Assembly: GCA_003154255.1 (NCBI GenBank)
Contig: PMCY01000236.1
Location: 3,983 to 11,007 of the forward strand
Length of the DNA: 7,025 bases
Reading direction: 5' to 3'
Source: Candidatus Aminicenantota bacterium
GTDB lineage: Bacteria > Acidobacteriota > Aminicenantia > Aminicenantales > UBA4085
Shown in pieces: positions 1 through 5,939 of this stretch. Every line of letters begins with the position of its first letter. The first letter of the stretch is position 1. The notes beneath the pieces are model-generated. The model worked only from the letters and a program-made list of their open reading frames with translations. It was not told the DNA's origin and made no database searches. The position numbers and the translations under genes are program-made.

Positions 1-762
1 GGCTTTCTCTCCCGTCGCCCGATAGAGATCGATAACGCCGCGGATCATGGACAGGGTATGGTGGGTATGATGGGTCCGGCCGGCACGCCCGGCGATTTTC
101 CGGCCCAGGTCGAGAGCCCAGCGATCCCCGCCGGCCGCGTAGAGCGCGACCAGGCCGTCCAGGCAATGGCCGAAATATTCGTGCATCATGCCTTTGCCGT
201 TGTCCTTCCAATAATCGAAAATCGCTTCATAGTAGCGGCCCAGCCGGCGGGCGGATTCGAGATAGCGTTTCTCCCCGGTATCCCGATAGGCGTCCAGGAG
301 GCCGCGCAGGGCGAAGGCGTTGCCGGAGACGATGCGGTCGTCCTTCTGGTCGAGCGGCGCCTCCTGGCCGAAAGATCCGGCCTTGGTCTGAAGGCCCAGC
401 ACGGCGTCGGCCACGGCCGAGCGCAGAGTCCGGGCCGGCGTCCAGCCCAGCGCTTGGGCGACATGCCAGACCGAAAACATGCGCCCGAATTGGTCGCCCG
501 GCCAATCGAACCAGAGGGCGGCGCCCGGAACGGATGAAGCGTTGGAGACATAAGAAGCGATCGAGTAGCGGTCCTGCCGGGTCAGGAGATTGGCCGCGGC
601 GGCCTGGAAGCGGGCGCCGTACTCTCCGCGCAGGGTTACCTGTTCGAGGGCGACGCGTTCACGCACGGCGGGAGCCGGAGTCGATCCCGGCCGGGCCGCG
701 GCTCCCAGGGCCGCAATCAGGACGATCAAGAGGACGGAACGAACGGGACGGAATTGGGACAC
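1..762 (-). CDS. Secreted glycoside hydrolase, DUF1680/GH127-like (partial, runs off left edge)
   Basis: The frame is open from a GTG start at 760-762 to the window edge: 254 residues, no stop. The start is fixed by a strong ribosome binding site, AAGGAGG, 7 nt upstream, and by the signal peptide that follows at once: Arg5 and Arg8, then the hydrophobic run VLLIVLIAALGAAA, with likely signal peptidase I cleavage near residue 23. There is no lipobox Cys. The mature part reads as paired helices of an (alpha/alpha)6 toroid, with LxxYRxTGEK-type turns near 155-168 and 243-254, a related one at 207-224, a Trp/Asp/Gly segment at 84-100 (WFDWPGDQFGR then VWH), and a His cluster at 231-235. This layout resembles the DUF1680 group (GH127 and relatives), whose characterised members include beta-L-arabinofuranosidases. 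The GH127 catalytic Glu and Zn-binding Cys residues would lie beyond the edge and cannot be checked. Another (alpha/alpha)6 enzyme is possible. The gene is certain; the family is moderate. Confidence 0.8.
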   Translation of the reverse strand, partial: MSQFRPVRSVLLIVLIAALGAAARPGSTPAPAVRERVALEQVTLRGEYGARFQAAAANLLTRQDRYSIASYVSNASSVPGAALWFDWPGDQFGRMFSVWHVAQALGWTPARTLRSAVADAVLGLQTKAGSFGQEAPLDQKDDRIVSGNAFALRGLLDAYRDTGEKRYLESARRLGRYYEAIFDYWKDNGKGMMHEYFGHCLDGLVALYAAGGDRWALDLGRKIAGRAGRTHHTHHTLSMIRGVIDLYRATGEKA

Positions 763-769
763 GGCGGCG

Positions 770-776
770 CCTCCTT
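770..776 (-). promoter_or_regulatory. Ribosome binding site fixing the GTG start of the GH127-like gene
   Basis: On the minus strand this reads AAGGAGG, nearly the full anti-16S complement, with 7 nt to the GTG at 760-762. No ATG in this frame lies between it and the end of the signal peptide. This spacing plus the following signal peptide is why GTG is chosen as the start. Confidence 0.8.
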
Positions 777-803
777 GGCGGGGATTCCCCGGCGGACTCC
801 GCC
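777..803 (-). repeat. Tandem small GC-rich inverted repeats in the leader of the GH127-like gene
   Basis: Two adjacent perfect inverted repeats are present on the minus strand: GGCGG-AGT-CCGCC (791-803) and GGGG-AAT-CCCC (780-790). Both sit between the candidate promoter and the ribosome binding site, so they would be in the 5' untranslated leader. They could form weak hairpins next to the Shine-Dalgarno sequence. No U-tract follows, so they are not a standard intrinsic terminator for the upstream gene. They could be incidental in such GC-rich DNA. Confidence 0.3.
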
Positions 804-805
804 TG

Positions 806-835
806 ATTCTCCCCGACCGGCCGACCGCCTGTCAA
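806..835 (-). promoter_or_regulatory. Candidate sigma70 promoter for the GH127-like gene
   Basis: On the minus strand a perfect -35 hexamer TTGACA (830-835) is followed after 18 nt by GAGAAT (806-811), which matches 4 of 6 positions of the -10 consensus TATAAT. Transcription would begin near position 799, giving a leader of roughly 37 nt before the GTG. It lies wholly in the gap after the GH106-GH36 stop codon. The spacer is very GC-rich and 1 nt longer than the optimum, and the host's sigma factor preference is unknown, so this is plausible rather than certain. It would let the GH127-like gene be expressed apart from the gene upstream. Confidence 0.45.
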
Positions 836-854
836 GCGCCCGCCCGGATCAAAA

Positions 855-3800
855 TCAGCGCGCGGTCCGCTTGTAGGAAAGCCAGACCGCGCCGGGCTTG
901 GACGCGATCTGGATGGGGACTCCCTCATCCATCAATTCGGCGCCCCGCCGGCGGATCAGCGACCCCGAATGCACGTCCGTCACTTTGTAAATGGCGCGGC
1001 GGTCGAGATTGCGGAGCTTGAACGGCCGGGAATCGTCCGGGGCTTCGGAACGGCGGAAAGCCAGGATCGCTCCCCCGCCCTTCTCCGGGCTGTCGAACTG
1101 GAAGACCATCCATTTCTTCTCGTCCTGGCTATACGGCGTGAGCGGGTAATAATCTCCCAGCAGGTCATCTTGGATCGCGCGGAATCCGGCCACCTCCCGG
1201 CGGATTCGGTTGTAATTGTCGCCCGTCCGGCGCATATCGTGGCCGATGCGCCAGGCCGGACAGATGGAGCTGCGCAGAAGATAAAGATCGTCGGTTCCCG
1301 CTCCGGAGCCGTACCAGGGGAGCCAGAGCGAAATCCCATACGTGTGGGCCTGGTGAGCCACGGCGCTGGACGTGTAATCGCTGCGCAAAAGGGGCGCCGC
1401 GCGGCGCAGGGTTTCCAGATCGAGACGGCGCCCGCCCGATGCGCAGGTGTCGATCCATCTCTCCGGATCGCGCCGTTCCAGCTCGTCCCAATAGGCCAGC
1501 AGGCCGGTGACGTAATGGTTTTCGGTCAGGCCCTGCCGTTCCGGCGTATCGGCGGACTTCCAATAGCTAAGCGGATCGAAGTTGAAATCCGTGCGCAGAA
1601 CATCGATTCCGTCGGATTTGAACATGCCGTCGAGATAATCGACCAGCCAGGTCCGGGCGCGGGGATCACCCAGGTTCAGGAGCCGGTTGTCCTTGGGTCC
1701 CAGCTTCATCGCTCCGCCCGGTCGAGGCAGGAGCCACTCGGAGTGATTTGAGCCCAGCCAGGAATTCATAGTCACCCGCTCGGGCTCGAACCAGAGGATG
1801 AACTTCATTCCGGCCGCATGGGCCCTTTCGGCCACTTCGCGCATTCCGTGCGGAAACCGCGCCGGATCGGGCGTCCAGGTACCGACACCGTCCCACCATT
1901 CCTGGTTGGGATACCAGCCGGCATCCAGGATCCAGGCATCCAGCTTGATCTTTTCGCGGACGAAGCCGTCGATCATGGCGATCTCTTCCAAAGCCAACGG
2001 CTTGAGGTTGCCCCAGCAGGCGTCAAAACGGGCGGAAAGCGTTTTTCCTCCGGACCGCGGCGTGTTGTGGGCGAGCATCCAGCGCCGCCAGATGTTCTGG
2101 GAGCGGAGCCAGTCGCCGCCCCAGAACTGCAGGACGACGAGCGGCGTGCGGGCCTCCTCGCCTGGTTCAAGGATGAAATGGGTCGTTTCCTGTCCGATGC
2201 GGACCCGCAGGCCGTAGCCTTTATCGCGCTGGAATGAAGATGACCATTGGCCCGGCCAGCCGACCGCGGCGATGACCCCGCCGCCCTTCCATTCGATGTT
2301 GAAATAGCACATGTCGCTGTTGGTGGGACGGCCGCCGGCGGCGCTGATGCGCTTCTCCGCGCCCGGCCCGAGGACGGTTTCCAGCGGCTGGAAATCATTG
2401 GGCTGACAGGGGCTGCCGACGCTGTGATGCAGGAGATATTCCGCTCCCGACGAATTGCGGAGGGCGAGGTCCGCGGCCAGAAGATCTTCGATGAGCGGGC
2501 TTTTCGCCGATCCCCCGTTGCGTAAATAAACCGTCCATTCCACGGTCGGATAATCGGCGTATTCCACGCCCACGCAGCGGACTTCCAGCCCCGTTTTCGG
2601 GTCGCAATAGGTCAGGGTTCGCTCCAGCCGGTCGCGGTCGACGACGCGAAAAGACCGCGTCAATTTCCAGGAAGACAGGAATTCGGAAGAGCGCCGGCCG
2701 CCGAAAACGAAGGAGAAAGGCGGTGCCGCATCGAGCACGGGTCCGGAAGGCATCCCAGCCGGCGCCGGCTTCTCCCCCCACAGCCGCGCCGCCGCCCAAT
2801 CATGCGCCGCGGCATGTTCGGATTCGTTGGGCCGGACTTCGGTCGCAGCCGCGGAAGTTTCTTTTTCATCGACTTCCTTCAAAATGGAGACCGGCCCGAG
2901 CAAACCCGAGTCCAGGAGCGACGTTGTCTTGGTGATCATATCGAAGCGGAAGGCGTCGTGGGTTACGGTGAAACGCTTCTCCTTGGGCTGATTGAGATCG
3001 CCGATAACCCGGTTGGCCCACAAGTTGACGACGTCGATCTCCAGCGCGTTGCCCGCCGGGCGGACGGCGTCGGTGATGTCGACGCGCCAAGGCGCGGTCC
3101 AGAGAACACCCAGCTCTTTCCCATTCAGCCGGACGTCGGCCACCGCCTTGACCGCCCCGAGATCGAGGAAAAGACGGTTCTTGGAGCGCGCGGCTGCGGC
3201 CGGCCCCAAATTGAATGCTTTTCTATAAGTCGCCTTTCCGGAATAATACCTGATGTTATCCTCGCTCCGCCGCGTCCAACTGACGAGCTCCGGGAACTCG
3301 GCCGTTTCCGGTCCGCCCCAGCGGGGATCGAATCCGACCTTCCAGCCGCCGGTGATTTCCTGGAGAGTAACTAGCGCGGGGAAATTCCGCGCCGCTGCGG
3401 ACGCGAGTTTGGATGGGGCGGGTTTCCGGAATACTACAAAAAGGGATTGCATCGGCGCGAAGTCCAAGGGAACGATGGTCCGGCTCCCTTCCCCGCGGAA
3501 CACGGCGGCGTCGCGGAGCTGCCCCGTGACTGGGTCCCATAACTCGGGCTTTTTCCCGGCAACGCGGAAAAAACAATCCGCGAAAATCATCCGGCCGCTC
3601 CGATTGGAGACGAAATAAATCTCCGCGTCCTTCGCCGTGCGATGGATGTAGTCCAGCGCGGCTGCGGAAGGGGCCCCGGACTTTGTCTGGGGATCAAGTG
3701 CCATCGTTTCAAAATCCGGACCGACGCCGTCCGCGGCCAGGATCTGGCGCGGAGTCCGCCCCCAGATCACCCGGCCGAGTCCGTAGCGATGTTCGGTGCG

Positions 3801-5807
3801 CGTCTTTCCGTCGCAGTCACCCCAGACCTCGTCGGCGATCTTCCGGACTTCATCGTCCGAACGCGGATAGTCATTTAGGCCGGAGGCCTTTTCCGGCCTG
3901 GGCCCAACGACCGTCGCGCCGGCGCGGACAAGATCGCGGATCTTTCGGACCGCTTCGAGAGGCATCGACCGCGAAGGAACGGGCGAAACGGACAGGGACA
4001 AAGCGTCACCGATCATCTTGGACGTCTCAAGCGAAGGGGACGTGCAGTTCCGCAAAACGAGGAGCCGATAGCTCAGCCCGTCGGGAAGGACGATCCGGCC
4101 GTTTTGGACCGTCATGCGGTTCAGCACGACTTCGGTGTTGGCATAATCGAAATCATAGCCGGGGCCGAGCTCCGGATCTTCGGCTTTAGGCGGAGCGATG
4201 ACCGGCGGCCGGTCGCCGAGGTAATAGCAGACATCGGCGGCGAAAACCCCCTGTTGGAGCATGTACTGGCAGCGCGAAAGATAAGTGAAAAAGGCCGGCG
4301 ATAGCTCCCACCAAGTGCTGTTGGGGTTCCAATGCTGGCCGGCGCAGAATTCAAAGCCGGGCTTGCCGTCCGACGGCGGCTGGCAGGTGGCTTGGTGCAG
4401 CATGATGGAGTTGATGCCTTCGCCGAAAGCGGTATCGACATAGGGCTTGAGATCGGCGGGCGAAAGCGACCAGTGCGTCCGGTCGCGCTCCTGCTGGGTG
4501 AACGACTCGGCCATGGCCTGGGGCTTGCCGTAAACATGGGCGGCCGAAGCGGTCTGCTTGAGATTGAGCCGCATATAAGGATCGGCGTTGTAGCCGCCGG
4601 GAAAGTCGAAATGCCCGTTGACCCAGAATTCGCCGGCGGGCAGATCGCAGCGGCCCTCGTTTTTCAGCGAATCCATGGGCGGCAGGTTGCCCGGGCCGGC
4701 CGCCTCGCTGCCCATGCGGATTCCGCGCTGATGGCAGAGCTCGGCGAAATGGCCGTAGAAATTCTCGGATAGGCAGTCTTCCACGGTACGGTCGAAATCC
4801 TCCTTGAAGCGGGCCGTGATATCCGCGTTTCCGACGACGCGGCCGGAGAGGGCCGGGAGGTATGGCTTCAGATCGTAGCCGCGAAAACGGAGGAACTGGG
4901 CCGGGAAGTCTTTCGTCCAGGTCAGCTTGCCGCATTCCCAGCTGTCCGACCATAAATAATCCAAGTGCCCGCCGGCCTTGGCGGCCTCATCCAGGACTAC
5001 TTGACCGAGATGCTGGAAGTGGTCGTCGAGCGAGGCGGGATTCAGATAGTCGATCTGATAGCCGGCGCCCTCGGCAAACGTGTCGCCCTTGGGATACGGG
5101 TCCCAGCGGCTGCCGGTCAGCGTATAGCCGGTCCGTAGGATGGTCCATGATCCGGCCGGGACGTCCCATTCGAGGCGGCCGTCTGGTTTCAAATCCGCTG
5201 TAACATCGATGATCGCCCGGGGATCGACCGCGTTTTTCGGATTCTCCTGAAAAGCCTGCACCCAGACGTCCTTGTAATAGCCGTCCACGATCGGCGGCGC
5301 CGGCAACACGCCCCGGAATTTCGAGGGGCCGCGCGTCTTGATCTCGGACTGGACGACCTTCTTCATGGCGTTGTCCGGGGTGACCCAGGGACCGATCATC
5401 ACCCATCCCCCGGCCAGATTGAATCCCATCTCGAGCTTCAGCCGGGCCGCTTCCTTGACCGCATGGCGGAAAAGCTCGCGCCATTCCGGCCCCAAGAAGG
5501 TCACGCCCGGCAGGGGCGCCAGGCCGGCGTATCCGCCCGTGCAGATCAGGTTGACGCCTTGGATTCCCTTGGCCTTGAATTCCTCGAGATCGCGGGTGAT
5601 GGCGGCTTTGTCGACGCGGTTGAACAGCCACCACCAATAAACGCGGGGCTTGGCTGAATCGGGAGGCTTGAGGAAACCGGCTTCCAACCCGGACGGGGCC
5701 GGCTTGCAGGCCGTCAGAAAAGCGATCAAAACGATGACGGCCAAAGCCCATAGATGAAGAACTCGGAGGAAGGATGGGCGGGCGGGACGGATTGACAAGC
5801 GCGGCAT
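855..5807 (-). CDS. Lipoprotein GH106-GH36 fusion glycoside hydrolase (alpha-L-rhamnosidase-like plus alpha-galactosidase-like), 1650 aa
   Basis: The ATG start has GAGGAG 5 nt upstream and opens a lipoprotein signal peptide with lipobox LTAC (31-34); Cys34 would be lipidated, with Lys at +2. GH106 half, about 45-975: PRVYWWW strand and GI(Q)GV motif near 55-85; inserted beta-sandwich about 145-230; WSDSWE (286-291) with RGYDLKPYLP (309-318); conserved acids Glu368 (GSEAAG), Glu393 (LPAGEFW) and Glu434 (AESF); a GATase-like domain about 515-690; and a C-terminal jelly roll about 850-975 ending SGLLGPVSIL. GH36 half, about 1028-1650: beta-sandwich to about 1255, then a TIM barrel with LDAGWY (1294-1299), LWFEPERV (1338-1345), probable nucleophile Asp1407 (RTDFN), CASGGRR (1455-1461) and probable acid/base Asp1477 (RSDY), and a C-terminal beta domain. 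A roughly 50-residue Ala/Glu/Pro-rich linker joins them. Both halves look full length. By family it would remove terminal alpha-L-rhamnose and alpha-galactose; exact substrates are inferred. It probably sits on the outer membrane beside the TonB receptor. Confidence 0.93.
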   Translation of the reverse strand: MPRLSIRPARPSFLRVLHLWALAVIVLIAFLTACKPAPSGLEAGFLKPPDSAKPRVYWWWLFNRVDKAAITRDLEEFKAKGIQGVNLICTGGYAGLAPLPGVTFLGPEWRELFRHAVKEAARLKLEMGFNLAGGWVMIGPWVTPDNAMKKVVQSEIKTRGPSKFRGVLPAPPIVDGYYKDVWVQAFQENPKNAVDPRAIIDVTADLKPDGRLEWDVPAGSWTILRTGYTLTGSRWDPYPKGDTFAEGAGYQIDYLNPASLDDHFQHLGQVVLDEAAKAGGHLDYLWSDSWECGKLTWTKDFPAQFLRFRGYDLKPYLPALSGRVVGNADITARFKEDFDRTVEDCLSENFYGHFAELCHQRGIRMGSEAAGPGNLPPMDSLKNEGRCDLPAGEFWVNGHFDFPGGYNADPYMRLNLKQTASAAHVYGKPQAMAESFTQQERDRTHWSLSPADLKPYVDTAFGEGINSIMLHQATCQPPSDGKPGFEFCAGQHWNPNSTWWELSPAFFTYLSRCQYMLQQGVFAADVCYYLGDRPPVIAPPKAEDPELGPGYDFDYANTEVVLNRMTVQNGRIVLPDGLSYRLLVLRNCTSPSLETSKMIGDALSLSVSPVPSRSMPLEAVRKIRDLVRAGATVVGPRPEKASGLNDYPRSDDEVRKIADEVWGDCDGKTRTEHRYGLGRVIWGRTPRQILAADGVGPDFETMALDPQTKSGAPSAAALDYIHRTAKDAEIYFVSNRSGRMIFADCFFRVAGKKPELWDPVTGQLRDAAVFRGEGSRTIVPLDFAPMQSLFVVFRKPAPSKLASAAARNFPALVTLQEITGGWKVGFDPRWGGPETAEFPELVSWTRRSEDNIRYYSGKATYRKAFNLGPAAAARSKNRLFLDLGAVKAVADVRLNGKELGVLWTAPWRVDITDAVRPAGNALEIDVVNLWANRVIGDLNQPKEKRFTVTHDAFRFDMITKTTSLLDSGLLGPVSILKEVDEKETSAAATEVRPNESEHAAAHDWAAARLWGEKPAPAGMPSGPVLDAAPPFSFVFGGRRSSEFLSSWKLTRSFRVVDRDRLERTLTYCDPKTGLEVRCVGVEYADYPTVEWTVYLRNGGSAKSPLIEDLLAADLALRNSSGAEYLLHHSVGSPCQPNDFQPLETVLGPGAEKRISAAGGRPTNSDMCYFNIEWKGGGVIAAVGWPGQWSSSFQRDKGYGLRVRIGQETTHFILEPGEEARTPLVVLQFWGGDWLRSQNIWRRWMLAHNTPRSGGKTLSARFDACWGNLKPLALEEIAMIDGFVREKIKLDAWILDAGWYPNQEWWDGVGTWTPDPARFPHGMREVAERAHAAGMKFILWFEPERVTMNSWLGSNHSEWLLPRPGGAMKLGPKDNRLLNLGDPRARTWLVDYLDGMFKSDGIDVLRTDFNFDPLSYWKSADTPERQGLTENHYVTGLLAYWDELERRDPERWIDTCASGGRRLDLETLRRAAPLLRSDYTSSAVAHQAHTYGISLWLPWYGSGAGTDDLYLLRSSICPAWRIGHDMRRTGDNYNRIRREVAGFRAIQDDLLGDYYPLTPYSQDEKKWMVFQFDSPEKGGGAILAFRRSEAPDDSRPFKLRNLDRRAIYKVTDVHSGSLIRRRGAELMDEGVPIQIASKPGAVWLSYKRTAR

Positions 5808-5812
5808 GATAG

Positions 5813-5818
5813 CTCCTC
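5813..5818 (-). promoter_or_regulatory. Ribosome binding site of the GH106-GH36 gene
   Basis: On the minus strand GAGGAG lies 5 nt before the ATG at 5805-5807. Together with the lipoprotein signal peptide beginning directly at that ATG, it supports this start over downstream alternatives. Confidence 0.75.
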
Positions 5819-5840
5819 GTTAGGCAGGAATGAGCGGTCC

Positions 5841-5873
5841 CGGCTTCGGCCGCGGTTCGGCTCGCATCGAACC
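5841..5873 (-). repeat. Paired short inverted repeats in the leader of the GH106-GH36 gene
   Basis: Two perfect inverted repeats lie side by side between the terminator and the ribosome binding site. One has 6-bp arms GGTTCG/CGAACC (5868-5873 and 5854-5859) around an 8-nt loop. The other has 4-bp arms around a 4-nt loop (5841-5852; TTCG loop on the plus strand, CGAA on the minus strand). They could be a leader hairpin or a small operator. No recognisable sigma70 promoter is visible in the whole 5808-5873 stretch, so how this gene is transcribed is not clear from sequence. The arms are short and could be chance. Confidence 0.3.
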
Positions 5874-5912
5874 AAAAAAAGAGCCCGTCCTTCGTGGGAA
5901 GGACGGGCTCTT
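5874..5912 (-). terminator. Rho-independent terminator of the TonB-dependent receptor gene
   Basis: A perfect inverted repeat with 13-bp arms (5881-5893 and 5898-5910), extended to 15 bp by flanking A:T pairs, encloses a 4-nt loop (5894-5897). On the minus strand the stem is followed by an unbroken run of T (5880 down to 5874), the classic U-tract. On the plus strand there is only TT after the stem, so orientation is clear. The hairpin starts 28 nt after the receptor stop codon, and termination here would separate the receptor transcript from the hydrolase gene that follows on the same strand. Confidence 0.92.
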
Positions 5913-5939
5913 GAGATCAGCCGGTTCCGTGCGCCTCGA

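Noticed and set aside
58..551. Open frames on both strands over the left-edge gene
   Set aside because: They overlap the GTG-started frame, which alone has a signal peptide, a strong ribosome binding site and repeated helix motifs. The others read as Arg/Pro/Ala-rich shadows.
777..803. GC-rich inverted repeats as a terminator for the GH106-GH36 gene
   Set aside because: The stems are only 4-5 bp and no T-run follows on the minus strand; they also lie downstream of a candidate promoter, which fits a leader element better.
969..1751. Long plus-strand open frame (260 codons) opposite the GH36 half
   Set aside because: It lies entirely antisense to clear GH36 catalytic motifs, has no ribosome binding site or recognisable domain, and long antisense frames are expected in DNA this GC-rich.
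855..5807. Two separate genes (GH106 and GH36) with a hidden junction
   Set aside because: The frame is continuous with no stop, and the linker contains no start plus signal peptide for a secreted GH36. The sequence as given supports one protein.
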